The notes: a model not told the origin generated them from the sequence alone. A stretch of DNA of 22,399 nt from Microbacteriaceae bacterium (GCA_022701925.1 JAKONM010000049.1:1-22399), one strand, 5' to 3'; numbered from the stretch's first letter, positions 1 through 9,914 are shown. Made by a program: numbers and translations.

Positions 1-61
1 AGGCGGAGGCGGCGGAGGGCCCCGCGGTCTCGAAGTCGACGGCGGCGAAGTCCAGTGGCAC
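1..61 (-). CDS. DnaQ-like 3'-5' exonuclease, N-terminal fragment (cut by window edge)
   Basis: Read on the minus strand from a GTG at 61-59, the frame stays open to the window edge and gives VPLDFAAVDFETAGPSAASA. The hydrophobic strand followed by DFET is the ExoI motif (D-x-E) that opens DnaQ/DEDD exonuclease domains, as in the polymerase III epsilon subunit, where these acids bind the catalytic metals. Only 20 codons are visible, so the full domain, length and other Exo motifs cannot be checked. The gene lies 48 bases downstream of the MATE transporter stop on the same strand, so the two are probably cotranscribed. No ATG or TTG lies nearby in frame. A GGAGGG sits too far upstream (about 15 bases) to be a sure ribosome site, so the exact start is uncertain. 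Confidence 0.6.
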   Translation of the reverse strand, partial: MPLDFAAVDFETAGPSAASA

Positions 62-109
62 GGTCGGGATGCTGGCAGCGCCCTCCGACAGCGCTCCGGC
101 CCCTCCGGC

Positions 110-1438
110 TCAGGCGGCGCCGACCCGCGCCCAGCGCCCCCTCCGCACGCGGAGCGCCAGCGTCGCGAACCGCGCGGCCATGTACGCGACGCCGAACACG
201 GCCTGCACGGCGGCCACTGCCTGGGCGGCGGTCAGGGGCGCTCCGGCCACCAGCACCAGCAGCGGCACGGCCACCACCAGGTTCGCGAGGCCCGCCAGCG
301 CCAGGTAGCGGCCGTCGCCCGCGCCGATCAGCACGCCGTCGAGGGCGAACACGACCGCCCCGAGCGGCAGCGAGACGGCCATGACCAGCACGGCCGCCGG
401 CACCGCGGCGAGCACGGCCGGATCGGTCGTGAACACGCGGCCCAGCACCGGCGAGAGCGCCGCCACCGCGGCGCCCAGCACGAGCCCGGCGGCGAGCGCC
501 AGCTCGAGCAGCCGGCGCAGCACCTCGCGCGCCTCCTGCGCGTCCCCGGCGCCCAGCGCGCGGGCGATCATCGCCTGCCCCGCGATCGCCACCGCGTCGA
601 GCGCCAGCCAGACCACCGCGAACAGCGAGAAGACGATCTGCGTCGCGCCGAGCGCGGCGGTGCCGTGCGCGGTCGCCGCGACGACGGTGCCGACCATCGC
701 GATGCGCAGGCTCACGGTGCGCAGCAGCAGCCAGCCGCCGGCCCGCGCGGACGCGAGCACGCCGCCCGCTCCCGGTCGGAGACCCGCGCCCGCCCGCCGC
801 GCGTGCCGGGCGCACACGACCAGCGCCGCGACCGCCATGCCGGTCTGGGCGAGCACGGTCCCGGCCGCGGAGCCGCGCACGCCCCAGCCGAGCCCGTAGA
901 TCAGCAGCGCGTTCAGCGCGGCGTTCGCCGCGAAGCCGGCGACGGCGATCACGAGCGGGGTGCGGGCGTCGTGCAGGCCGCGCAGGAAGCCGGTCGCGGC
1001 GACGACCACCAGCATGCCCGGCAGGCCCCACACCGCGATCAGCAGGTAGGCCTCCGCCGCCGCGACCACCCCGGGGTCCGCGCCGAACGCCCGCACCAGG
1101 GCGGGCCCGGCCGCCGCGCCGCCGAGGGCGAGCGCCAGCCCGATGACGGCCGCGAGCCAGATCCCGTCGACGCCGGCCCGCGCCGCGCCCGCCGGGTCGC
1201 CGGCCCCGATGCGGCGCGCGACCGCCGGGGTGGTCGCGTAGGCCAGGAAGATCAGCAGGCCCACCGCCGTCTGCAGCACGGTGCCCGCGACGCCCAGACC
1301 GCCCAGCGCCTGCGGACCCAGGTGCCCGACCAGCGCGGTGTCGGTCGCCAGGAACAGCGGCTCCGCCAGCAGCGCGCCGAGGCTCGGCACCGCGAGCGCG
1401 GCGATCGCCCGGTCGTGCCGGGAGCGCAGCGCGACCAC
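110..1438 (-). CDS. MATE family efflux transporter (DinF-like)
   Basis: This 442-residue membrane protein matches the usual MATE length of about 440-460 and shows about twelve hydrophobic segments in two similar halves. Its N-terminus, RAIAALAVPSLGALLAEPLF followed by a TDTALVGHLG motif, is typical of the DinF branch. A second-half ALDAVAIAGQAMIARALGAG segment is the matching repeat. MATE proteins export drugs and other organic compounds using a Na+ or H+ gradient across the cytoplasmic membrane; the substrate here cannot be read from sequence. The start is GTG at 1438. No Shine-Dalgarno is seen, but TAGCGT lies 7 bases upstream, which suggests a leaderless transcript. The gene diverges from ychF and is followed by an exonuclease gene on the same strand. 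Confidence 0.9.
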   Translation of the reverse strand: MVALRSRHDRAIAALAVPSLGALLAEPLFLATDTALVGHLGPQALGGLGVAGTVLQTAVGLLIFLAYATTPAVARRIGAGDPAGAARAGVDGIWLAAVIGLALALGGAAAGPALVRAFGADPGVVAAAEAYLLIAVWGLPGMLVVVAATGFLRGLHDARTPLVIAVAGFAANAALNALLIYGLGWGVRGSAAGTVLAQTGMAVAALVVCARHARRAGAGLRPGAGGVLASARAGGWLLLRTVSLRIAMVGTVVAATAHGTAALGATQIVFSLFAVVWLALDAVAIAGQAMIARALGAGDAQEAREVLRRLLELALAAGLVLGAAVAALSPVLGRVFTTDPAVLAAVPAAVLVMAVSLPLGAVVFALDGVLIGAGDGRYLALAGLANLVVAVPLLVLVAGAPLTAAQAVAAVQAVFGVAYMAARFATLALRVRRGRWARVGAA

Positions 1439-1445
1439 GGGTCCG

Positions 1446-1451
1446 ACGCTA
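1446..1451 (-). promoter_or_regulatory. Putative leaderless -10 element of the MATE gene
   Basis: On the minus strand TAGCGT fits the actinobacterial TANNNT -10 pattern and ends 7 bases before the GTG start at 1438, so transcription would begin at or next to the start codon. No convincing -35 is visible and no ribosome binding site precedes the start. Confidence 0.4.
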
Positions 1452-1505
1452 CCGACCGCGGGCGTCCGGCGACGGGGGGCGACGGCTCGGCCGACGCGCG
1501 CGGAT

Positions 1506-1511
1506 TACGGT
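1506..1511 (+). promoter_or_regulatory. Putative leaderless -10 element of ychF
   Basis: TACGGT fits TANNNT and ends 8 bases before the ychF GTG start at 1520. There is no Shine-Dalgarno in the short gap, so a leaderless mRNA is the simplest reading. The -35 region is unremarkable. Confidence 0.4.
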
Positions 1512-1519
1512 TGTCGGCC

Positions 1520-2590
1520 GTGGCTCTCACCATCGGCATCGTCGGCCTGCCCAACGTCGGCAAGTCCACCCTGTTCAACGCCCTGACGAAGAACGACGTG
1601 CTCGCGGCGAACTACCCGTTCGCCACGATCGAGCCGAACGTCGGCGTCGTCGACCTGCCCGACCCGCGGCTCGCGGTCCTGGCGGAGCTGTTCGCCTCGA
1701 AGAAGACCGTGCCCGCCGCGGTCTCGTTCGTCGACATCGCCGGCATCGTCAAGGGCGCCAGCGAGGGGGAGGGCCTGGGCAACCAGTTCCTCGCGAACAT
1801 CCGCGAGGCGGACGCCATCGCCGAGGTCGTCCGCGGCTTCGCCGACCCCGACGTGGTGCACGTCGCCGGCGGCGTCGACCCGGCCGGCGACCTGGAGACC
1901 ATCGGCACCGAGCTGATCCTGGCCGACCTGCAGACGCTGGAGCGGGCGGAGGCGCGGGTCGAGAAGGAGGTGCGCGGACGGAGGACGCCGCAGGAGGTGC
2001 TCGACACGATCCGCGCCGCGCAGGTTGCGCTGAACGCGGGCACCCGCCTGTCCGCCTCGGGGATCGACCCGGCGCCGATCAGGGATCTGGGCCTGCTGAC
2101 CGGCAAGCCGGTGCTCTACGTCTTCAACGTCGACGAGGGCGTGCTCACCGACGAGGCCCGCAAGGCGCAGCTGGCGGCGCTGGTCGCCCCGGCGCCGGCG
2201 GTGTTCCTCGACGCCAAGATCGAGTCCGAGCTGATCGACCTGGACCCCGCGGACGCGGCCGAGCTGCTCGCCTCCACCGGGCAGGAGGAGAGCGGGCTCG
2301 ACCAGCTGGCGCGCATCGGCTTCGAGACGCTCGGGCTGCAGACCTACCTGACGGCGGGGCCGGACGAGTCGCGGGCGTGGACGATCCGCCGCGGCGCCCA
2401 CGCCCCCGAGGCGGCGGGCGTCATCCACTCCGACTTCGAGAAGAAGTTCATCAAGGCGGAGGTCATCGGCTTCCAGGACCTGGTCGACGCGGGGTCGATC
2501 GCCGAGGCCCGCAGCCGCGGTCGCGCCCGCATCGAGGGCAAGGAGTACGTGATGCAGGACGGCGACGTCGTCGAGTGGCGGCACGGCTGA
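1520..2590 (+). CDS. ychF: Redox-regulated ATPase YchF (Obg-family P-loop NTPase)
   Basis: The protein has 356 residues, the normal length for bacterial YchF. The first residues are VALTIGIVGLPNVGKST, with the P-loop at about residues 9-17, so the GTG at 1520 is the natural start. The G3 motif DIAG is at 72-75, followed by the family segment IVKGASEGEGLGNQFL. An NVDE motif near residue 203 replaces the guanine-specific NKxD of GTPases, which explains the ATP preference known for YchF. The C-terminal TGS domain includes FEKKFIKAEVI and ends in YVMQDGDVVEW. YchF binds ribosomes and is linked to oxidative stress and catalase regulation in other bacteria. It is transcribed divergently from the MATE gene; the LON-domain gene follows after 45 bases and may share its transcript. 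Confidence 0.97.
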   Translation: MALTIGIVGLPNVGKSTLFNALTKNDVLAANYPFATIEPNVGVVDLPDPRLAVLAELFASKKTVPAAVSFVDIAGIVKGASEGEGLGNQFLANIREADAIAEVVRGFADPDVVHVAGGVDPAGDLETIGTELILADLQTLERAEARVEKEVRGRRTPQEVLDTIRAAQVALNAGTRLSASGIDPAPIRDLGLLTGKPVLYVFNVDEGVLTDEARKAQLAALVAPAPAVFLDAKIESELIDLDPADAAELLASTGQEESGLDQLARIGFETLGLQTYLTAGPDESRAWTIRRGAHAPEAAGVIHSDFEKKFIKAEVIGFQDLVDAGSIAEARSRGRARIEGKEYVMQDGDVVEWRHG

Positions 2591-2635
2591 CCCCCTCCGC
2601 GCCGGGCACCGCGCCGCACGGGGCAGGATCGACGG

Positions 2636-3238
2636 ATGCCTGAGATGCCGATGTTCCCGCTGGGCTCGGTCCTGTTCCCCCACATGCCGCTGCCGCTCCG
2701 GGTCTTCGAGCCCCGGTACCTGGCGCTGCTCGCCGACATCCTGGGCGACGAGCCCGCCGAGTTCGGGGTGCCGCTGATCGAGCGCGGCTCCGAGGTCGGC
2801 GGCGGGGACGTGCGCGCCGGCATCGGCGTGGTCGCCCGCGTCACCCAGCTGGACAGCGCCGGCGAGGCGGTGCTGATGATCGCGCAGGGCGACCGGCGCA
2901 TCCGCATCGAGTCCTGGCTGGACGACGCCCCCTACCCGCGGGCGGTGGTGGAGGACCTGCCCGAGCCGGCCTGGAAGGACGAGCTGGCACCGCTGCTCGA
3001 GCACGCCGACCGGGTCGTGCGCCGCGTGCTCCGGCTGGCCGACCAGGCGGGGGAGGAGCTGCGCTGGCCGGCCGACGTCGGCCTCGACGCCGACCCGGCC
3101 GCTGCCGCCTGGCAGCTGGCGGCGATCGCGCCGCTCGGCCCGCTGGACCAGCTCGACCTGCTGCGCTCCGAGACGGTGGGGCGGCTGCTCGCCCGCACGA
3201 TCGAGCTGACGGAGGACGCCGAGGTGCTGTTCACCTGA
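2636..3238 (+). CDS. LON peptidase substrate-binding domain-containing protein
   Basis: The 200-residue protein begins MPEMPMFPLGSVLFPHMPLP and continues LRVFEPRYLALL, the hallmark of the LON N-terminal (PUA-like) substrate-binding domain. It is far too short to contain the AAA+ and Ser-Lys protease domains of Lon itself, so it is a stand-alone LON-domain protein. These are common in actinobacteria, and their role is not established. The C-terminal part, from about residue 115, is probably helical. The ATG at 2636 is preceded by AGGA at 2625-2628 with a 7-base gap. It follows ychF closely on the same strand and may be cotranscribed with it. Confidence 0.9.
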   Translation: MPEMPMFPLGSVLFPHMPLPLRVFEPRYLALLADILGDEPAEFGVPLIERGSEVGGGDVRAGIGVVARVTQLDSAGEAVLMIAQGDRRIRIESWLDDAPYPRAVVEDLPEPAWKDELAPLLEHADRVVRRVLRLADQAGEELRWPADVGLDADPAAAAWQLAAIAPLGPLDQLDLLRSETVGRLLARTIELTEDAEVLFT

Positions 3239-3270
3239 CCGGTCGTGGCGTCCGACGCGGAGGTGCGGCG

Positions 3271-3531
3271 ATGCCTGGGGACGACGGTGACGGAGGACGG
3301 CCGGGGCCCGTGCGCCTGCTCGTCGAGGTGCGGCGGTTCAGCGGCGTGACGCCGGGCGTGCTGCGGAAGGACCTGCGCAGCATCGACCTGGTGCGGCGCA
3401 TCCGCCGCCACGCCCAGGTGACGGACGTCGGCTGGATCGGGAAGGCGGCGCCGGTCGAGTTCGCGGTGCTGCCGGTCGAGGGCCGCGTGTTCGACGCCCG
3501 CGCCGAGGCGGTCGCCCGGCTGGAGGCCTGA
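3271..3531 (+). CDS. Hypothetical protein, 86 residues
   Basis: I do not recognise a characterised family. The ATG is preceded by a strong GGAGGT at 3259-3264 with a 6-base gap, which supports real translation. The gene starts 32 bases after the LON-domain gene. After a flexible Gly/Asp-rich N-terminus (residues 1-12) comes a compact sequence with many Arg and Val residues: PVRLLVEVRRFSGVTPGVLR, then a run of basic residues around LVRRIRRHAQV and a Trp in DVGWIGKAAPVEF. It has no signal peptide, membrane helix or cysteine. The composition suggests a small cytosolic alpha/beta protein, perhaps nucleic-acid binding because of the basic stretch, but this is a guess. It ends just before the promoter of the glycine operon. 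Confidence 0.7.
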   Translation: MPGDDGDGGRPGPVRLLVEVRRFSGVTPGVLRKDLRSIDLVRRIRRHAQVTDVGWIGKAAPVEFAVLPVEGRVFDARAEAVARLEA

Positions 3532-3546
3532 TCCGGCCGACCGGCC

Positions 3547-3575
3547 TGGCCGTGTCGGCGCCCCCTGGCTAGGCT
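3547..3575 (+). promoter_or_regulatory. Putative promoter of the glycine riboswitch-gcvTHP operon
   Basis: TAGGCT at 3570-3575 fits the TANNNT -10 pattern and lies about 30 bases before the first aptamer. A weak -35 (TGGCCG, 3547-3552) is 17 bases upstream. The -10 sits in the loop of an inverted repeat, GCCCCC at 3560-3565 with GGGGGC at 3576-3581, which might also serve as a terminator for the upstream gene. The predicted transcription start is near 3582. Confidence 0.45.
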
Positions 3576-3599
3576 GGGGGCACAACCGAACACGGCCTT

Positions 3600-3772
3600 T
3601 CGGTCGACGCGGGAGAGCCGGTCCGCCGGCACCGTAGGAGCAACCGCCCCCGGAAACTCTCAGGTCCAGCACCGCGTCGGACGGGCCGCTCTGGAAAGCG
3701 GAGCCCAGCGCTCCCGCCGACGGGGAAAGGCGCGCGGCGCCGAATCTCTCAGGCACCGCGACAGAGGGGGAG
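3600..3772 (+). promoter_or_regulatory. Tandem glycine riboswitch (two aptamers) upstream of gcvT
   Basis: Two copies of the glycine aptamer core are visible. The first is closed by a perfect 8-bp P1 helix, CGACGCGG at 3605-3612 with CCGCGTCG at 3672-3679, and contains GGGAGAG, GTAGGAGCAACCGCC and GGAAACTCTCAGG. The second contains GCTCTGGAAAGCGGAG, GACGGGGAAAGG and CGAATCTCTCAGGCACCGCG; its P1 pairs CTCTG (3689-3693) with CAGAG (3762-3766). The linker between them is about 10 bases, as is normal for tandem glycine riboswitches. These RNAs bind glycine and usually turn on glycine cleavage genes, which fits gcvT starting at 3825. The expression platform is not certain: a GCCCG/CGGGC hairpin (3787-3800) lies before the GGGAG ribosome site at 3815-3819, and there is no U-tract, so control of translation initiation is more likely than termination. 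Confidence 0.93.
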
Positions 3773-3824
3773 CCCCGCCCGTCCGCGCCCGCGGCCGGGC
3801 CCACCGGTCCGCCTGGGAGCCGCC

Positions 3825-4979
3825 GTGTCCGAGACCCCGCCCGAACCCGCCGCCGCGCCGCAGCGGTCGCCGCTGCACGACGTGCACGTGGAGGCCGGCG
3901 CCGCGTTCACCGAGTTCGCCGGCTGGTCGATGCCGCTGCGCTACTCCGGCGACCTGGCCGAGCACCGCGCCGTCCGCACCGCCGCCGGGCTGTTCGACCT
4001 GTCGCACATGGCCGAGATCGTGGTCGTGGGCCCCGAGGCGCCGCAGGCGCTCGACGCCGCCCTGCTGGGCGAGCCGTCCGCGATGTCGGTCGGGCAGGCC
4101 CGGTACACGCTGCTGCTGAACGAGCAGGGCGGCGTGCTGGACGACCTGGTGGTCTACCGCACGGGCGACGACCGCTACCTGGTGGTGGCGAACGCCGCGA
4201 ACCGCGAGGTGGCGGCGACGGCGCTGGAGGAGCGGGCGCAGGGCTTCGACGCGGTCGTGCAGGACGAGACGGAGGAGGTCGGCCTGCTCGCGCTGCAGGG
4301 CCCGGTCGCCCTGGACGTGCTGCTGGAGGCCGAGGGCTTCGCCGTCGAGGGCGACGGTGACGTCACCGAGGCCCACTTCCGCGAGCGGCTCGCCGCGCTC
4401 GGCAACTACCGCTTCCTCGCTGCGCTCTGGGAGGGCCACCCGGTGCTGATCGCCCGCACCGGCTACACCGGTGAGCGCGGCTACGAGCTGTACGCGGCGC
4501 CGTCGCTGCTGCCGCGGCTGTGGCGCGCGCTGCTCGAGCTGGGCGCCGGGTCGGGCGTCGTGCCGGTCGGCCTCGCCGCTCGTGACACCCTGCGGCTGGA
4601 GGCGGGCATGCCGCTCTACGGCCACGAGCTGACGGAGTCGACGCTGCCGCACCAGGCCGGCCTCGGCCGCCTGGTGAAGCCGGCCAAGGCGGCCGACTAC
4701 CCGGGCCGCTCCGCGGTCGAGGGCGCCTCCGGCGGCCGCGTGCTGATCGGGCTCGTCGCAGAGGGACGCCGGGCCGCCCGGGCCGGCCACCCGGTGCTCG
4801 CCGGCGACCGCGAGGTCGGGGTCGTCACGAGCGGCGTCCTCAGCCCCACCCTCGGCACCCCCGTCGCCATGGCGTACGTCGACCAGGACGCGGCCGACGC
4901 CGACCTGGCCGTCGACGTGCGCGGCACCCGCCTGCCCGTCCGCACCGTCCCGCTGCCGTTCTACTCCCGGAAGGCCTGA
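3825..4979 (+). CDS. gcvT: Glycine cleavage system T protein (aminomethyltransferase)
   Basis: The 384-residue protein transfers the aminomethyl carbon from lipoylated GcvH to tetrahydrofolate, releasing ammonia and leaving dihydrolipoyl-GcvH. Family features are SPLHDVHVEAGAAFTEFAGW near residue 15, EHRAVRTAAGLFDLSHMAEI at 46-65, and GGVLDDLVVYR at 102-112. Its DD pair (106-107) holds the catalytic aspartate. The TGYTGERGYELY segment and the C-terminal barrel domain (about 290-384) are also present. The start is GTG at 3825 with GGGAG at 3815-3819. A start further downstream would remove conserved sequence near the N-terminus. It is the first gene after the glycine riboswitch and is followed by gcvH after a single base. 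Confidence 0.96.
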   Translation: MSETPPEPAAAPQRSPLHDVHVEAGAAFTEFAGWSMPLRYSGDLAEHRAVRTAAGLFDLSHMAEIVVVGPEAPQALDAALLGEPSAMSVGQARYTLLLNEQGGVLDDLVVYRTGDDRYLVVANAANREVAATALEERAQGFDAVVQDETEEVGLLALQGPVALDVLLEAEGFAVEGDGDVTEAHFRERLAALGNYRFLAALWEGHPVLIARTGYTGERGYELYAAPSLLPRLWRALLELGAGSGVVPVGLAARDTLRLEAGMPLYGHELTESTLPHQAGLGRLVKPAKAADYPGRSAVEGASGGRVLIGLVAEGRRAARAGHPVLAGDREVGVVTSGVLSPTLGTPVAMAYVDQDAADADLAVDVRGTRLPVRTVPLPFYSRKA

Positions 4980-4980
4980 C

Positions 4981-5351
4981 ATGACCGCTCTCGAGGACCT
5001 GAAGTACACCGCTGAGCACGAGTGGGTCGACGCGGACGGGGACGTCGCGACCGTCGGCGTCACCGCCTACGCCGCCGCGCAGCTGGGCGACATCGTCTAC
5101 GTCGACCTCCCCGCCGTCGGGGACGAGGTGACCGCCGGCCAGACGGTCGGCGAGCTGGAGTCGACCAAGAGCGTGGGCGAGCTGTTCTGCCCGGTCTCGG
5201 GCGAGGTCGTGGAGGTGAACGAGGCGCTCTCCTCCTCGCCGGAGGTCGTGAACAGCGACCCCTTCGGCGAGGGGTGGCTGATGCGCGTGCGCTTCACCGA
5301 GCTGCCGGACCTGCTGGACCACGACGCCTACGACGCCCTGACGGGAGCGGC

Positions 5352-5355
<4 letters not shown>
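4981..5355 (+). CDS. gcvH: Glycine cleavage system H protein (lipoyl carrier)
   Basis: This 124-residue protein is the mobile carrier of the glycine cleavage complex. It holds the aminomethyl group on a lipoyl arm and passes it between GcvP, GcvT and lipoamide dehydrogenase. The lipoylation site is Lys63 in VGELESTKSVGEL, and the N-terminus LKYTAEHEWV is typical of the family. Length is standard for bacterial GcvH. The ATG at 4981 is one base after the gcvT stop and is preceded by GGAAGG at 4969-4974 inside gcvT. Its TGA overlaps the gcvP start in an ATGA, indicating translational coupling. Confidence 0.97.
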
Positions 5356-8282
<2,927 letters not shown>

Positions 8283-8283
8283 C

Positions 8284-8333
8284 CCTCCGCCGTTCAGGAG
8301 TCCTGCGCTCGCAGGACTCCTGAAAGGCGGAGG
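8284..8333. terminator. 50-base palindrome between convergent gcvP and 2H-phosphoesterase genes
   Basis: Eight outer pairs (CCTCCGCC at 8284-8291 with GGCGGAGG at 8326-8333), a single G/A mismatch and a perfect 15-pair inner stem (8293-8307 with 8310-8324) form one long hairpin around a two-base centre. It starts two bases after the gcvP stop and ends 10 bases before the stop of the convergent gene, so it is well placed as a bidirectional terminator. There is no T-run on either side, as is common in high-GC actinobacteria. Confidence 0.75.
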
Positions 8334-8343
8334 ATGCCCGGTC

Positions 8344-8889
8344 TCAGGCCAGGGGGGTGACCGTCTTCGGCACGGAGTCCCACAGCCGGGCGCCGACGAG
8401 GCGGCACGCGATCGGCTCGACGTCCAGCACGGACAGGGTGTCGCCCAACCGGTCCGCAGGCGTCCTGCGCGTCAGCGAGACGTGCGCGGTCCAGCCGTCC
8501 GGCCGCGTCTGCTCGTGCACCTCCGCGTCCGGCGCCGCCTGCGCGAGGGCGCGGGCCACCGCGGCGTGCAGCGTCAGCAGGGGCCTCGACGGCACGACCT
8601 GCCGCGCGACCGTCCAGCGGTGCCGGTGCCCGCCGAAGAGCAGCGGGGCGCCGACGGTCGCGGCGAGACCCGCGCCCGCCAGGTCCCAGCCCGCGAAGAC
8701 GGCGCGCAGCGACTCGATCCCCGGCGTGAAGTCGCCGTCGTCGGTCACCGCCACGGTCACGTGCGGCCGGTTCGTCGCGCTCGTGTGGGTCGCGAGGCTC
8801 GGCAGGTCGGCGCCGTGCAGCGCGTCCCACGACGCCCGCACCGCCGACTCCGCCTCGTCGTCGAGCAGCAGCTCGATGCTCTGCACCAC
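8344..8889 (-). CDS. 2'-5' RNA ligase family protein (2H phosphoesterase)
   Basis: The 181-residue protein carries the two H-x-[T/S] motifs that define the 2H phosphoesterase fold: HVT at residues 43-45 (RPHVTVAV) and HVS at 136-138 (TAHVSLTRR). Family members hydrolyse or ligate 2',5'-linked or cyclic phosphates in RNA or small nucleotides; the substrate here is unknown. The start is one of two adjacent GTG codons (8889 or 8886) and no clear ribosome site precedes either. A different minus-strand frame of similar length covers the same DNA, but it lacks any motif and has the Arg-rich composition of an out-of-frame read. It lies 62 bases downstream of the CPBP gene, and a possible -10 lies in that gap. 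Confidence 0.85.
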   Translation of the reverse strand: MVQSIELLLDDEAESAVRASWDALHGADLPSLATHTSATNRPHVTVAVTDDGDFTPGIESLRAVFAGWDLAGAGLAATVGAPLLFGGHRHRWTVARQVVPSRPLLTLHAAVARALAQAAPDAEVHEQTRPDGWTAHVSLTRRTPADRLGDTLSVLDVEPIACRLVGARLWDSVPKTVTPLA

Positions 8890-8918
8890 GTCAGCGGGTC
8901 CGTCCGGTCACGCGCTCG

Positions 8919-8924
8919 ACGCTA
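8919..8924 (-). promoter_or_regulatory. Putative -10 element for the 2H-phosphoesterase gene
   Basis: TAGCGT on the minus strand matches the TANNNT pattern, 29 bases before the GTG at 8889 and inside the 62-base gap after the CPBP gene. No good -35 is visible, so the gene may instead be read through from its upstream neighbour. Confidence 0.3.
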
Positions 8925-8951
8925 CGCAGGCCCTCCGACAGCCGGCACGCG

Positions 8952-9752
8952 TCACGGCAGCAGGCCGGGCGCCAGGGTGCGCAGCAGGTCGTACCCGACG
9001 AAGCTGACCAGGTCGAGGATGAAGTGCGCGACGACCAGCGGTCCCAGCCGTCCCCAGCGGCGGTAGACCAGGACGAACACGACGCCCATGACCGCGTTGC
9101 CGACGAACCCGCCGAAGCCCTGGTACAGGTGGTACGAGCCCCGCAGCAGCGCGCTGCCGAGCAGGATCGCCCACGGCCCCCAGCGGGCGTCCTTCAACCG
9201 GGAGCACAGGAACGCGACGACGATCACCTCCTCCTGCAGCGCCGCGCGCAGCGCCGAGAGCACCAGCACGGGGATCGCGTACCACTGCGGCGGGATGCCG
9301 GAGGTGGCGATGTTGACGTTGAGGTTCAGCGCGACCGCGCCGAAGTAGAGGCCGAGCCCCGGCACGCCGATGCAGAGGGCGAGCAGCGCGCCGAGCCCCC
9401 AGTCGAAGCCGGGCCGGCGCAGGTCCAGGCCGATGCGCCGCAGCACGCCCGGCCCCATCAGGTAGAGGGCGAGCAGCACCGGCACCAGCGGGAACGCGAT
9501 CGACAGCAGCTGCTGGATCAGGTCGAGCCAGGGGCGCGCGTTCTGCTGCGGGTTCAGGGTCTGCGTCTGCTGGTTCAGCGCGGTGGGCTGCGTCAGCGAG
9601 TCCGCCAGGGAGACGATGGCGTACACGGCCGACTGGCCGAGCGACACGCCCAGCACGAGCAGCAGCTCGAGGCGCGGGCGGTAGGCCCGGGGCGCGGTGC
9701 CGTCGCTTCCCGGGGGCGACGCGGCGTCCCCGGGGCGAGGGGTCGCCGTCAT
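8952..9752 (-). CDS. CPBP family intramembrane metalloprotease homologue
   Basis: The 266-residue protein has a cytosolic N-terminus of about 27 residues and roughly seven or eight hydrophobic segments. The CPBP (Rce1-like) catalytic signatures are in order: EE at 174-175 in ALQEEVIVVAFL, a histidine at 208 in GSYHLYQGF, and His243 in AHFILDL. The usual first motif is EExxxR; here the arginine position is Val179, a variant I recall in other actinobacterial members. CPBP proteins cleave prenylated or other membrane-linked proteins, or act in bacteriocin self-immunity, but the substrate here is unknown. The Gln/Asn-rich stretch at 57-72 forms an external loop. The ATG at 9752 is the best start, though no strong ribosome site precedes it. 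Confidence 0.87.
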   Translation of the reverse strand: MTATPRPGDAASPPGSDGTAPRAYRPRLELLLVLGVSLGQSAVYAIVSLADSLTQPTALNQQTQTLNPQQNARPWLDLIQQLLSIAFPLVPVLLALYLMGPGVLRRIGLDLRRPGFDWGLGALLALCIGVPGLGLYFGAVALNLNVNIATSGIPPQWYAIPVLVLSALRAALQEEVIVVAFLCSRLKDARWGPWAILLGSALLRGSYHLYQGFGGFVGNAVMGVVFVLVYRRWGRLGPLVVAHFILDLVSFVGYDLLRTLAPGLLP

Positions 9753-9771
9753 CCGCGGACCGCCGATCCGA

Positions 9772-9805
9772 GGCGCCTGGACGCAACATCGTTGCGCCCG
9801 GCGCC
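9772..9805. repeat. Inverted repeat upstream of the CPBP gene (possible operator or hairpin)
   Basis: CGCAAC (9782-9787) and GTTGCG (9791-9796) form a perfect dyad around ATC, flanked by GGCGCC on both sides (9772-9777 and 9800-9805). It lies 20-53 bases upstream of the CPBP start and about 80 bases before the promoter of the peptide transporter operon. It could be a repressor operator for either direction or a hairpin in the CPBP leader. I cannot assign a regulator family. Confidence 0.4.
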
Positions 9806-9886
9806 CGATCGATGCGTGAAGACGGCCCTCACGCGCACGGATCCATCAACAACCATTTCCAGCACGTAACGAATCCTTCGCCGGTT

Positions 9887-9914
9887 TTGAGGGGCGCCGA
9901 CCAGTGCCTACGCT
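9887..9914 (+). promoter_or_regulatory. Promoter of the peptide ABC importer operon
   Basis: TTGAGG at 9887-9892 and TACGCT at 9909-9914 with a 16-base spacer make a good housekeeping-type promoter, preceded by a stretch less GC-rich than its surroundings. Predicted start is near 9921. The resulting leader of about 55 bases contains two hairpins (CCCC/GGGG at 9923-9934 and an 8-bp stem at 9936-9953) before the GGGAGGT ribosome site at 9964-9970. Confidence 0.6.

Noticed and set aside
8294..8830. Alternative 178-codon minus-strand frame over the 2H-phosphoesterase gene
   Set aside because: Extreme Arg/Pro content and no motif; the other frame has both H-x-[T/S] motifs.
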